From Ancylobacter polymorphus (GTDB lineage Bacteria; Pseudomonadota; Alphaproteobacteria; Rhizobiales; Xanthobacteraceae), in contig NZ_JAUSUI010000006.1 of assembly GCF_030813495.1 (NCBI RefSeq), positions 1 through 64,000 on the forward strand: a DNA stretch of 64,000 bases, in the 5' to 3' direction. Below are positions 1 to 8,529 of the stretch, piece after piece. A model generated the notes under the pieces. It saw only the letters and a program-made list of their open reading frames with translations, ran no database searches and was not told where the DNA came from. Position 1 is the stretch's first letter, and every line of letters begins with the position of its first letter. Both the position numbers and the translations under genes were made by a program.

Positions 1-42
1 GGGCTTAACCCGCTGTCAACCAAGACGGGTTACCGTCTTCCC

Positions 43-1317
43 ATGACGCGCGGCGTATCCTGGTTTTTCGTAGCCCCGCTCGTCCTTCTGGGGCTTTCGG
101 GTTGCAAGTTCGGGCTGTTCGATCAGCGCGAACCCTGGCGCACGGAAGCTGAAGAAAGGTGTTTGGCGGAGGGCCGCGTGAAGCCCTCCGCCTTCATCGT
201 TCAGGACCGCGCCATTAACGGCGCCGGCACCTGCGGCATGGACCATGCCTTCCGCATCACGGCTTTTTCCGAAGGATCTGTTGAGGTTAGCCCGCGTGCG
301 ACGCTGGCCTGCCCGATGACCTCGGCCGTCGACCAATGGGTGACGCAGGACGTTCAGCCCGCCGCCATGGCCTGGTTCGGCCAGCCCGTGGTCAAGATCA
401 AGCAGATGTCGTCCTATTCCTGCCGGCGCATGAACGGGGCGACGACGGGCAAGATTTCCGAGCACGCCTTCGGCAATGGGCTCGACATTGGCGGCTTCGT
501 TCTGGCCGACGGGCGCGAGATTTCGGTGCGCAAGGACTGGAAGGGCAGTGCCGATGCGCGCGGCTTCCTACGCACCGTGCAGGCCGATGCGTGCGAGCGG
601 TTCACCGTCGTTCTGGCGCCCGGCTCGAACATCTACCACTATGATCACATCCACATCGACCTGATGCGCCGCGCCTCCGGCTCAACTACCTGTAAGCCAT
701 TGGCGCAGCGGCCGATTCCGCCGCGGCTGCCGGTGTATAAAGCGCCGGCCTACAAGGCGCCGCCCTATGGCGCGTCCTGGCAGACGGGGCCGATGTCGTC
801 CGTGCCGGGCGCGGCTCAGCCGGCGGAGGATTACGGCCCGGCGGGGGACGAGCAGGAGGGTTATGACGAGGCCGCCGCCCCCGCGCCGCTCGCGCCTGCG
901 CCTTTGGCGCCTGCCCGCCCGGCCGCCGCGCGCGCCGCACCCGCTCCCGTCTATCCGCCGGCGCAGGCCTACCCGGCGCCGAGCCATACCCCCGGCGGGA
1001 GTGTCGGGGCGCCAATGGTGCTGACCCCTCCAGCGGCGAATCCTTATGAGAACGGGGGATATGCGGCCGATCCCTATCCGGCGCCCGCTCCCGCCGCACC
1101 GGCCTACCCCGCGCCCCGCGCACCGGCCCCCGCACCGGCCGCGCCAGCCTCGACGCGTCCTCCCGGCCTGCTGCCTCCCGGCAGCATCCCGCTGGCGAAA
1201 TGGCTGGGGCTCGACACCACGCCGACGGGTGCGGCCGGCGATGCCCGCTCCTTCACCACGACGCGTGAATTCGCGAGCCCGATCCCGCCCCCGGCGGCGG
1301 CGGCCGGATCGGACTGA
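43..1317 (+). CDS. Extensin-like C-terminal family lipoprotein
   Basis: A 424-residue protein whose N-terminus is a lipoprotein signal: a basic start, a hydrophobic run, then a lipobox LSGC with Cys21. It is therefore probably anchored in the envelope. Residues about 35-225 match the bacterial extensin-like C-terminal family (PF06904). Visible motifs are a Cys-rich core, SEHAFGNGLDIGG (a His and Asp spaced like metal ligands) and HYDHIHID near residue 205, a pattern shared with LAS-type peptidases. Residues about 230-410 are a low-complexity Pro/Ala-rich tail with short YKAP/PAPA repeats and no recognisable domain. A role in peptidoglycan binding or hydrolysis is inferred from the fold family and from the other wall genes nearby. 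The substrate is not known. Confidence 0.8.
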   Translation: MTRGVSWFFVAPLVLLGLSGCKFGLFDQREPWRTEAEERCLAEGRVKPSAFIVQDRAINGAGTCGMDHAFRITAFSEGSVEVSPRATLACPMTSAVDQWVTQDVQPAAMAWFGQPVVKIKQMSSYSCRRMNGATTGKISEHAFGNGLDIGGFVLADGREISVRKDWKGSADARGFLRTVQADACERFTVVLAPGSNIYHYDHIHIDLMRRASGSTTCKPLAQRPIPPRLPVYKAPAYKAPPYGASWQTGPMSSVPGAAQPAEDYGPAGDEQEGYDEAAAPAPLAPAPLAPARPAAARAAPAPVYPPAQAYPAPSHTPGGSVGAPMVLTPPAANPYENGGYAADPYPAPAPAAPAYPAPRAPAPAPAAPASTRPPGLLPPGSIPLAKWLGLDTTPTGAAGDARSFTTTREFASPIPPPAAAAGSD

Positions 1318-1329
1318 CGGGGCAACTGT

Positions 1330-2139
1330 TCAGTCGAGCAGCGTGTCGAGGCCGCGCTTCACCCCGACCCAGCCCTGCACCTTGCGGGCGGCGAGCAGCG
1401 TACCGGCGACATAGGGCGCGGCAGACGAGCCGGCATCGTGGCGGATCGTGAGCCGCTCGTCCGGCGCGCCGAAGATCGCTTCGACCCCCAGCACGAAGGA
1501 GGGCAGGCGCAGCGCGTGCACCCGCACCTCGCGCGGGCCCTCGCCGAAGGCGCCGCCGCGCGTTTCCGGCACGCCGACCACCTCGGCTACGGGGCGCGAG
1601 GTCGCGGGCTGACGTACGCCCGCCAGCGCTTCGGCGAGTTCGCGGCCTGTGCCGGAAGGGGCGTCCGGCTTGCCGGCCGAGGCGTAGTCGATGAGTTCGA
1701 CATCGGCGACATACTTTGCCGCCTCCAGCGAGAAGCGCTTGAGCAGCGTTGCTGTGATGGAAAAATTGCCGGCCGCCAGCAGCCCTTTCAGATGAGCCTT
1801 CGCCACCTCGTCGAGTTCGGCGTAGTCAGCAGCACCGAGACCCGATGTTCCGATCACGACGCAAAGGCCGGCCTCCAAGGCGGCGCGGGCATTGTCCTTC
1901 ACCACGCCGGGTTTGGTGTAGTCGATCAGCACATCGGCGGGAACGGCGAGGGCTTCCGCGACGCTGGCGAAAACCGGCACGCCGGTCGCGGCCCCACCGA
2001 GCGCGGTGCCGAGGTCGGCGCCGGAATGGGAGCGGGCGACGCCGGCGACGATTTCGAGATCGGGCGCGGCGGCGATGGCGGGCGTGAGCGCGCGCCCGAC
2101 CCAGCCGGTGGCGCCGGCGAGAATGATGCGGATCGCCAT
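1330..2139 (-). CDS. DapB-like dihydrodipicolinate reductase family protein, atypical active site
   Basis: A 269-residue NAD(P)-binding reductase of the DapB family (4-hydroxy-tetrahydrodipicolinate reductase, lysine and diaminopimelate pathway). The N-terminal Rossmann motif GATGWVG (9-15), the central GTSGL segment and DAPSGTG (159-165) are present. In canonical DapB an HH pair stands six residues before DAPSG (EcDapB His159/His160). Here those positions are Ala153-Ser154, although the catalytic-site Lys157 is kept. The start chosen is the ATG at 2139, with AAGGA upstream. An in-frame start at 2172 would add 11 residues. It lies just downstream of rnpB on the same strand. Canonical DapB activity is doubtful. 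It may be a divergent DapB subfamily or a paralogue acting on another substrate. Confidence 0.75.
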   Translation of the reverse strand: MAIRIILAGATGWVGRALTPAIAAAPDLEIVAGVARSHSGADLGTALGGAATGVPVFASVAEALAVPADVLIDYTKPGVVKDNARAALEAGLCVVIGTSGLGAADYAELDEVAKAHLKGLLAAGNFSITATLLKRFSLEAAKYVADVELIDYASAGKPDAPSGTGRELAEALAGVRQPATSRPVAEVVGVPETRGGAFGEGPREVRVHALRLPSFVLGVEAIFGAPDERLTIRHDAGSSAAPYVAGTLLAARKVQGWVGVKRGLDTLLD

Positions 2140-2220
2140 GGGGTGAGTTCCTTCACGGTTGACGGCAGCCAAGCCGTAGCAAGCCGTGAGCCCGGCGCCA
2201 ATGGCGCGGGGGGAAGAGTG

Positions 2221-2607
<387 letters not shown>

Positions 2608-2707
2608 ACATGCGGGAGCGCGGCGCTGGCGTCAAGTGCGCGGGGGAGGAAGAGGCCATTGGCGCCGCTCCGCCCACAGGGCAAGCCCTGCATGCGGGGC
2701 GTCGGCG

Positions 2708-3226
2708 TCAGTTGGAGGCCATGATGGTGCGCGCCTTGGAGCAGTAGCTGCGTGCGGCCGATGACATGCGCTTGGCGCCGTGGCCGCCTTGGTAGCGCAT
2801 CACGGTGCCGCAGGTGTCGCCGCTGGCGAGGCGATAGGCGCCGGCGAGGTAGCGCATGCCCCAGCGGATGTTGGTCGCGGGCTCGTAGAGTTTGGCGCGG
2901 GAGCCCTTGTAACCCATGCCGCGCGCGGTCTGGTGCTTGATCTGCATGAGACCGACCTCGCCGGCGCGCCCGGTGGTCTGCACCTTCCAGTTGCTCTCGA
3001 TGCGCACCACGGCGCGGGCGAGGGCGATGGGGATGCCGTTGGCGCGCGCCTCACGGTCGACGAGTGCGGTCAGATTAGCTCTGGAGGATGAGAGGTTTAT
3101 CTCGGAAGAATCGCGGGGAGACGGCACCGGTCGCTCGAAAATCGATTTAGCGCCCGCCATGTTCGGCAGGATTGGGATGAAGAGTGAGGCAACCAGGAGA
3201 GCAGAGAAGAGACGGGAAACGTTCAT
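2708..3226 (-). CDS. Lytic transglycosylase, SLT domain, secreted
   Basis: A 172-residue protein with an N-terminal signal peptide (hydrophobic residues about 5-25, cleavage near AGA) and a single SLT/lysozyme-like domain. Visible motifs are the catalytic Glu in VVRIESNW, then GLMQIKHQTARGMGY and the later NIRWGMRYLAGAYR and MRYQGGH segments, all in family order. It would cleave the MurNAc-GlcNAc bond of peptidoglycan in the periplasm, leaving 1,6-anhydro ends. The ATG at 3226 is chosen because the signal peptide begins there. The longer frame from 3427 adds Arg-rich, non-membrane sequence with no family match. An amidase gene lies upstream on the same strand. Confidence 0.88.
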   Translation of the reverse strand: MNVSRLFSALLVASLFIPILPNMAGAKSIFERPVPSPRDSSEINLSSSRANLTALVDREARANGIPIALARAVVRIESNWKVQTTGRAGEVGLMQIKHQTARGMGYKGSRAKLYEPATNIRWGMRYLAGAYRLASGDTCGTVMRYQGGHGAKRMSSAARSYCSKARTIMASN

Positions 3227-3466
3227 CAGACGGTTAAAGCCTTTCGATCCGGTTTGGGCAGCCGGGGAAAAGCCAAGAAAATCAGGTACGAATGTGACCC
3301 GCGCCGTACAAGAACGGTCGCATTGCCGACAAGCGACGGCCGCAACCCGCCGACAGTACCGCGCAATGTGGTGCCATCGCAGCGCGCGCGAACGATGCTT
3401 GCGGGACGGCGGCAGCACGCGCAGCATCCTGTCGCGCGCTGCGCATATTAGAGGCGTGGCGTTATT

Positions 3467-4282
3467 TCAGGCGGTCTGGGCGTCGGGCGCCGCGCCCGCC
3501 GCGCCCGCCAGGCCCGTCGGGCGCGCGGCGCAGAGCGCGTAGAGCGTCGCCAGCGTCGAGACATCGGCCACACCATCGACGCGAGCGCGGCGGAAATGCC
3601 GCTGGAAGGCCCGGACGACCGCCTCGGTCTGCGCGCAATAGGTGCCGGTCACCGGCACGCCATAGCCATAGAGGGCGAGCATGGCCTGCAGCGCCTCGAT
3701 GGGCTGGCCGTGCTCGCCGCGCATGAAAAACCGTCCATCGCTGGGCGGGACTTCCTCGACGAGATGCCCGACCCCGAAGCGATGCAGGATGTCCCACGGA
3801 AACTTTTCGCCGGGGTCATCCTTGCGCGTCGGGGCGACGTCGGAATGGGCGAGCACCCGGTCGGGCGGGATGGGCTGTCGCGACTGGATGTCCTTGGCCA
3901 GCGCGGTCACAGCCTCGATCTGGATGGGGGGGAAGGGCGGGTAGCCGAATTCGTGCCCGGGATTGGCGATTTCGATGCCGATGGAATGCGAGTTGATGTC
4001 GGTGGCCCCTGCCCAGAAGGCGGCGCCGGCGTGCCAGGCGCGGCGCGCTTCCGGCACCAGCTGAAGAATGCGGCCATTCTCCAGAACCACGTAATGCGCC
4101 GATACTTGCCGCTCCGGCGCGCGCAGCCAGGCGACCGCCTCGGCGGTCGATTCCATGCCCGTATAGTGCATGAGCAACATGTCCGGTCGCGCGACACCGA
4201 GGCGAGGGCCGTGGTTGGGCGAGGGCAGGACCTCGGCAACCAGCGGCGAGTCGGGTGGAAAAGCGGTGTCGTTGTTGCTCAT
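3467..4282 (-). CDS. N-acetylmuramoyl-L-alanine amidase, Amidase_2 plus peptidoglycan-binding domain (AmpD/AmiD-like)
   Basis: A 271-residue zinc amidase. The Amidase_2 domain covers about residues 15-165 and shows a zinc His in MLLMHYTG, a Glu in SIGIEIANPG and the second half of the site in LAHSDVAPTRKDDPG. A C-terminal PG_binding_1-type domain follows at about 190-255 (VVRAFQRHF, STLATLYAL). It cleaves the amide between MurNAc and L-Ala. No signal peptide is evident, so a cytosolic AmpD-like recycling role is plausible, although the PG-binding domain is more typical of AmiD-like proteins. An in-frame ATG at 4336 would add 18 residues. The gene diverges from mraZ, with about 290 nt between the starts. 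Confidence 0.85.
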   Translation of the reverse strand: MSNNDTAFPPDSPLVAEVLPSPNHGPRLGVARPDMLLMHYTGMESTAEAVAWLRAPERQVSAHYVVLENGRILQLVPEARRAWHAGAAFWAGATDINSHSIGIEIANPGHEFGYPPFPPIQIEAVTALAKDIQSRQPIPPDRVLAHSDVAPTRKDDPGEKFPWDILHRFGVGHLVEEVPPSDGRFFMRGEHGQPIEALQAMLALYGYGVPVTGTYCAQTEAVVRAFQRHFRRARVDGVADVSTLATLYALCAARPTGLAGAAGAAPDAQTA

Positions 4283-4418
4283 CCCGCAGCAGCTAATGCC
4301 GGGCCGGGGGTGATTCAACAGATTCTTAAGGTTCATGGGGCGTTAATGCCGGATGCCGACTGCGGCGGAATCACCTGTGTGGAAGCCCCACAGGCGGTGG
4401 TCCGTCACGGTCATTCCA

Positions 4419-4457
4419 TTGACGACCATCACATCCCATGGTATCCCAAATCATCCC
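4419..4457 (+). promoter_or_regulatory. Putative mraZ promoter overlapped by a three-repeat MraZ operator
   Basis: TTGACG at 4419-4424 and TATCCC at 4442-4447 are separated by 17 nt and read toward mraZ, as a sigma70-like -35/-10 pair. Three copies of ATCCC at 4433-4437, 4443-4447 and 4453-4457 have an exact 10-bp period. On the other strand they read GGGAT three times, preceded by T in the two copies that begin at 4438 and 4448. MraZ is known to bind arrays of TGGGN repeats with 5-nt spacers, and this matches. The operator would cover the -10 and the start site, which fits autorepression. An imperfect inverted repeat lies upstream at 4374-4394. The other parts of the 4283-4573 intergenic region show nothing clear. 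Confidence 0.75.
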
Positions 4458-4573
4458 GTTGCAGTACCGCGTAACCAAGGCCGACGGCGCCGTTTCGGCG
4501 CCGGTCGTTCGGCATTTGTTGCGCGGCGGGCACATGGCGGCGGGGCGTGTTTGCGTAGGGGCGTGCCGGGCCG

Positions 4574-5056
4574 ATGGAACGTTTCGTATCGACCTACCCG
4601 ATGCGGCTCGATTCCAAGGGCCGGATGTCGATCCCGGCACCGTACCGCGCGCTTCTGGCGCGGGACGGGCTGGAGCACCTGTACTGCCATCCGGCGCTCG
4701 ACCTTCCCGCCCTGCAGGCGGGCGGCGCGCGGCTGATGGCGGGGATCGACGCCCTGATCGCGCGTTATCCGCCCTATTCGGAAGCGCGGGAGGAACTGGC
4801 GGGCGCGCTCTACGGGGCGATCGAGATGGTCAAGCTCGATCCGGAGGGTCGCGTGATGCTCGGCGAGGGGCTGAAAGCCCATGCGCACATCAAGGACGAG
4901 GCCGTTCTGGTCGGCCTCGGGGATCATTTTCGGATCTGGGAGCCCGAGCGCTTCCGGGCGCATCTGGCGGAGGCCACTGCCAGAGTGCGCGCGCTGAAGC
5001 AGGAGATCGGCTCTCAGGGGGCGACGCGGGATTCCCGCGCCGATGGGGCACGATGA
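4574..5056 (+). CDS. mraZ: Transcriptional regulator MraZ
   Basis: A 160-residue protein with two MraZ/AbrB-like (SpoVT) motifs: the first at about residues 1-45 ([18 protein letters not shown]) and the second at about 80-125 ([16 protein letters not shown]). MraZ binds direct repeats in the dcw promoter and represses the cluster. A matching three-repeat array lies about 120 nt upstream. As first gene of the cluster it overlaps rsmH by 4 nt (ATGA), so the two are probably translationally coupled. The acidic/basic C-terminal tail is unremarkable. No strong Shine-Dalgarno sequence precedes the ATG. Confidence 0.95.
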   Translation: MERFVSTYPMRLDSKGRMSIPAPYRALLARDGLEHLYCHPALDLPALQAGGARLMAGIDALIARYPPYSEAREELAGALYGAIEMVKLDPEGRVMLGEGLKAHAHIKDEAVLVGLGDHFRIWEPERFRAHLAEATARVRALKQEIGSQGATRDSRADGAR

Positions 5057-6087
5057 CGGGTCGCGGCGGTTCGGAGACGGACGCTGCCGGCGGACCGGCC
5101 CGTCATCTGCCTGTCCTGCTGAACGAAGTTCTGCATTATCTCGCCCCGCAGCCGGGCGGCATCTATGTCGACGGCACCTTCGGCGCCGGCGGCTATACGC
5201 GCGCCATTCTGGGTGCGGCCCCGTGCCGCGTGATCGCCATCGACCGCGATCCAAACGCCATTCGCGACGGGCAGGCGCTGGTCGCGGAATTCGACGGACG
5301 CCTCACGCTGGTGCCGGAGCGCTTCAGTGCGCTCGATGCGGTGGTCGAGGCGCAGGGCGAGCCGTTCGTCGATGGGGTCGTGCTCGATATCGGCGTCTCC
5401 TCCATGCAGCTCGACGAGGGCGAGCGCGGCTTTTCCTTTCGCCGCGATGGGCCGCTCGACATGCGGATGTCGCAGGACGGGCCCTCCGCCGCCGATCTGG
5501 TGGCGAAGCTCTCCGAGACCGAACTCGCCAATCTCATCTATCGCTTCGGCGAGGAGCGCCGCTCGCGGGCGGTGGCGCGCGCCATTGTGGAAGCGCGGGC
5601 GCAGGAACCGATCGAGCGCACGCTGCAGCTGGCCGACATCGTCGCCAAGGTGGTGTGGGCGAAGCCGCACGAGCCGCATCCGGCCACCCGCACCTTCCAG
5701 GCGCTGCGCATTGCGGTGAATGACGAACTTGGCGAGCTCGCCCGCGCGTTGGAGGCCGCCGAGCGCGTCCTCAAGCCCGGCGGTCGGCTGGTGGTGGTGA
5801 CCTTCCACTCGCTGGAAGACCGCATCGTCAAGAACTTCCTTGCCAACCGCGCCAAGGTCGCCGCCGGTTCACGTCATCTGCCGGCGGTGGCGGGTGCGGC
5901 GCCGAGCTTCACGCTCGTGGCGCGCGGCGCGGTCGAGCCGGGTGAAGAGGAACGGGCGGCCAATCCGCGGGCCCGCTCGTCCAAGCTGCGGGCCGCCGCC
6001 CGCACCGCGGCGCCGGCCCATGCCGGCGGTGACCTCGGCTCGCTGCTGCCGCCTCTGCCCGCCCTTGATGCTCCCCGCCGTCGCTGA
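5053..6087 (+). CDS. rsmH: 16S rRNA (cytosine(1402)-N(4))-methyltransferase RsmH
   Basis: A 344-residue SAM-dependent methyltransferase (formerly MraW) that methylates C1402 in the ribosomal P site. Seen are [11 protein letters not shown] near residue 15, the SAM motif [39 protein letters not shown], and the family-specific [14 protein letters not shown] and [13 protein letters not shown]. The start is the ATG overlapping the mraZ stop. The same frame stays open upstream to 4438, but that part only shadows mraZ in another frame. The Ala/Pro-rich C-terminal 40 residues look like an unstructured tail. Confidence 0.96.
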   Translation: MTGRGGSETDAAGGPARHLPVLLNEVLHYLAPQPGGIYVDGTFGAGGYTRAILGAAPCRVIAIDRDPNAIRDGQALVAEFDGRLTLVPERFSALDAVVEAQGEPFVDGVVLDIGVSSMQLDEGERGFSFRRDGPLDMRMSQDGPSAADLVAKLSETELANLIYRFGEERRSRAVARAIVEARAQEPIERTLQLADIVAKVVWAKPHEPHPATRTFQALRIAVNDELGELARALEAAERVLKPGGRLVVVTFHSLEDRIVKNFLANRAKVAAGSRHLPAVAGAAPSFTLVARGAVEPGEEERAANPRARSSKLRAAARTAAPAHAGGDLGSLLPPLPALDAPRRR

Positions 6088-6096
6088 GGTCGAGAC

Positions 6097-6690
6097 ATGT
6101 TCCGCATACTCAACGCCGTCTCGGTCATCGCGCTGCTCGCCGCGGCGGGTATCGTCTACCATGTCAAATATTCCTCGGCCTTCGAGGCGCAGGAAATCGC
6201 CAAGCTGCGGACCGAAATCCGGTCCGAGCGCGACCGCATCGCCATTCTCCATGCCGAATGGGCCCGCCGCACCGCGCCCGACCGCGTTCAGGCCCTGGCG
6301 GAAAAGCATCTCGACATGCAGCCGCTCGATGTCGACCATATGGACCGCCTCGCCAGCCTTCCCGCCAAGTCCGAAGGGGGAGGCGACGCGCTCGGCGGGA
6401 TGATCGAGGCGCTGGTGGACGGCCCCTCTCTCAATCCCGCTACACCGGAAGCGGCCGCGTCCAAGCCGGCCAAGCCGGCGCGCAGCGCCCCGGTGGCCAA
6501 GCTGCCCGACGATGCGCCGCTGCCCGAACAGCCCTTCTCCGCCGAACCGTTGCCCCTCTCGGCAATGCCGCCGGCGGGAACGATGGGTACCCCGCGCCGC
6601 AGCCCCGCCGGCGCGCAGGGCGTTGTCGGCGCGCCGCTCAATCCGGTCATGGCGGCGCCGCTGCTTCCCCCCGGCGATATCGGCCAGTAA
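6097..6690 (+). CDS. ftsL: Cell division protein FtsL, with a long C-terminal extension
   Basis: A 197-residue bitopic protein assigned by position between rsmH and ftsI and by architecture. It has a short cytoplasmic N-terminus, a membrane helix at about residues 5-25, then a periplasmic coiled-coil (KLRTEIRSERDRIAILHAEWARR) ending in PDRVQALAEKHLDMQPL, as in alphaproteobacterial FtsL. FtsL works with FtsB and FtsQ to activate FtsWI. The last 80 residues or so are Pro/Ala-rich and low-complexity, making it longer than the usual 100-130 residues. The sequence family evolves fast, so the call depends partly on synteny. Confidence 0.88.
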   Translation: MFRILNAVSVIALLAAAGIVYHVKYSSAFEAQEIAKLRTEIRSERDRIAILHAEWARRTAPDRVQALAEKHLDMQPLDVDHMDRLASLPAKSEGGGDALGGMIEALVDGPSLNPATPEAAASKPAKPARSAPVAKLPDDAPLPEQPFSAEPLPLSAMPPAGTMGTPRRSPAGAQGVVGAPLNPVMAAPLLPPGDIGQ

Positions 6691-6705
6691 GCGCGAGGTG
6701 GCACC

Positions 6706-8490
6706 ATGAGCATCGTTTCCAGCCTCTCCGCCCCCGCGATCGGCCGCGGCCTGCTTCGCCTGCCGCACGCCTTGCTGCGTGGACTGCTCGCCATTGTGCG
6801 GGCCGCCTTCGGGCGCGGCCGGCCGGAACCTCATGCCGTCGCCCGCGCGCGCATCGTGCTCTGCATGATCGTGTTCGGCGGTGTCTACCTCGCTATTGGC
6901 GGCCGGCTGGCCATGCTGGCCTCGGCGCCCGAGGGCGCCGTGGCGCGGCGCATCGTTGCCACCGATGCGGTCGCTTCGGCGCGGCCGGACATTGTCGACC
7001 GCAACGGGCTGGTGCTGGCCACCGATGTGAAGTCCGCCTCGCTCTATGGCGAACCCCGCCGGCTGATCGATGTCGACGAGGCGGTCGAGGCACTCACGGC
7101 CGTTCTGCCCGACCTCGACGCCAACGAACTGCGCCAGCGGCTCTCCACCGATCGCGGCTTCATCTGGCTCAAGCGCGACATCACCCCGCAGCAGCAGCGG
7201 GAAATCCACAATCTCGGGCTGCCTGGCATCGGCTTCATGACCGAGAACCGGCGCATTTATCCCGGTGGCACCCTGGGCGCCCATGTGCTCGGTTCGACCA
7301 ATATCGACAATCAAGGCATTGCCGGCATCGAGAAATGGGTCGACACGCGCGGGCTTTCCGATCTCCACCTCGCGGGCTTTGCGACCGACCGCCAGCAGGA
7401 ACCGGTGGAACTGGCGCTCGATCTGCGCGTGCAGCACGTGCTGCGTGACGAGCTCTTCGCCGCCAAGGAGAAGTTCAAGGCCATCGCCGCCGCGGGAACG
7501 GTCGTGGATGTGCGTACCGGCGAGATCGTCGCCATGGCCTCGCTGCCGGATTTCGACGCCAATGACCCGGCGCGCTCGCTCGACCCGAAGAACCTCAACC
7601 GCCTGACCACCGGTGTGTTCGAGATGGGTTCGACCTTCAAGGCGCTGACCTTCGCCATGGCGCTGGACAGCGGCCGCTTCAACATCAACTCGACGCTGGA
7701 CGCGCGCGGGGCGCTGAGCTTCGGGCGTTTCAAGATCAGCGACTATCACGCGGAAAACCGCGTGCTGACGCTTCCCGAAGTGTTCCTGTTCTCGTCGAAT
7801 ATCGGCACCGCGAAGATGGCGCTGTCGCTTGGCGTGGACGCGCACAAGGCGTTCCTCGCCAAGGCCGGGCAGCTGGACCGGCTGCGCACGGAACTCCCGG
7901 AAAGCGCCATGCCGATCGTGCCCAAGCGTTGGGGCGAGGTGAACACCGCGACCATCGCCTTCGGCCATGGCCTGGCAGTCGCGCCGCTTCAGGCGGTGAT
8001 GGCGGTGAACGCGCTGGTCAATGGCGGCTATCTCATTCCCCCGACCTTCCTCAAACGGACGCGGGAGGAGGCGATGGCGCTCGGCACGCCGATCATCAAG
8101 CCGGAAACGAGCGCCAAGATGCGCTACCTGCTGCGGCTCAATGCCGAGAAGGGTTCGGCCAAGAAGGTCAACGTTCCCGGCTTCTATGCCGGGGGCAAGA
8201 CCGGCACGGCGGAAAAGGTCATCAATGGCCGCTATTCAAAGACGCGGCTGCTCACGACCTTCACGGGTGTTTTTCCGATGGACAATCCGCAGTACCTGGT
8301 GCTGGTGATGCTGGACGAGCCGCAGCCGGTCGAGGGCACCTATGGCTTCGCCACCGCCGGCTGGAACGCGGCGCCGACCACGGGCAAGATCATCTCCCGC
8401 ATCGCGCCGATGCTGGGCATCATGCCGCGCACGGATGTGCCGCCGGCCGAAAGCCTGCTCGCCAACACAACCCTGGCTCGGGTGCAATGA
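6706..8490 (+). CDS. ftsI: Peptidoglycan D,D-transpeptidase FtsI (PBP3)
   Basis: A 594-residue class B penicillin-binding protein that cross-links septal peptidoglycan with FtsW. It has a cytoplasmic N-terminus, a membrane helix at about 48-67, a pedestal region with the dimer motif (VDRNGLVLATDV, IYPGGTLGAHVLGSTN), and a transpeptidase domain from about 240. The active-site motifs are STFK (Ser309), SSN in FLFSSNIGTAKMAL, and KTGT in GGKTGTAEKV. GAGG precedes the ATG. It starts 16 nt after ftsL. Confidence 0.97.
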   Translation: MSIVSSLSAPAIGRGLLRLPHALLRGLLAIVRAAFGRGRPEPHAVARARIVLCMIVFGGVYLAIGGRLAMLASAPEGAVARRIVATDAVASARPDIVDRNGLVLATDVKSASLYGEPRRLIDVDEAVEALTAVLPDLDANELRQRLSTDRGFIWLKRDITPQQQREIHNLGLPGIGFMTENRRIYPGGTLGAHVLGSTNIDNQGIAGIEKWVDTRGLSDLHLAGFATDRQQEPVELALDLRVQHVLRDELFAAKEKFKAIAAAGTVVDVRTGEIVAMASLPDFDANDPARSLDPKNLNRLTTGVFEMGSTFKALTFAMALDSGRFNINSTLDARGALSFGRFKISDYHAENRVLTLPEVFLFSSNIGTAKMALSLGVDAHKAFLAKAGQLDRLRTELPESAMPIVPKRWGEVNTATIAFGHGLAVAPLQAVMAVNALVNGGYLIPPTFLKRTREEAMALGTPIIKPETSAKMRYLLRLNAEKGSAKKVNVPGFYAGGKTGTAEKVINGRYSKTRLLTTFTGVFPMDNPQYLVLVMLDEPQPVEGTYGFATAGWNAAPTTGKIISRIAPMLGIMPRTDVPPAESLLANTTLARVQ

Positions 8491-8529
8491 TGTAAAAGGC
8501 GCCCGCTGCGGGCGCGCAGGACGACGCCA

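Noticed and set aside
720-1200. Tandem DNA repeat in the extensin-like gene
   Set aside because: The Pro/Ala codon repetition is irregular at DNA level and is better seen as a low-complexity protein tail than as a repeat array.
4326-4346. Two TTAA boxes upstream of mraZ as a CtrA site
   Set aside because: The spacing is 13 nt, not 7, so it does not fit the CtrA consensus.
4438-5052. Long in-frame extension of rsmH upstream through mraZ
   Set aside because: The extension overlaps mraZ in another frame and contains no RsmH sequence. The ATGA overlap at 5053 is the natural start.
5869-7968. 699-codon open frame on the minus strand opposite ftsL and ftsI
   Set aside because: It lies opposite genes with clear family motifs, has no recognisable domain and is explained by GC-rich codon bias keeping the antisense frame open. 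The same holds for other long antisense frames, for example 23328-25301, 39668-41671 and 45999-47966.
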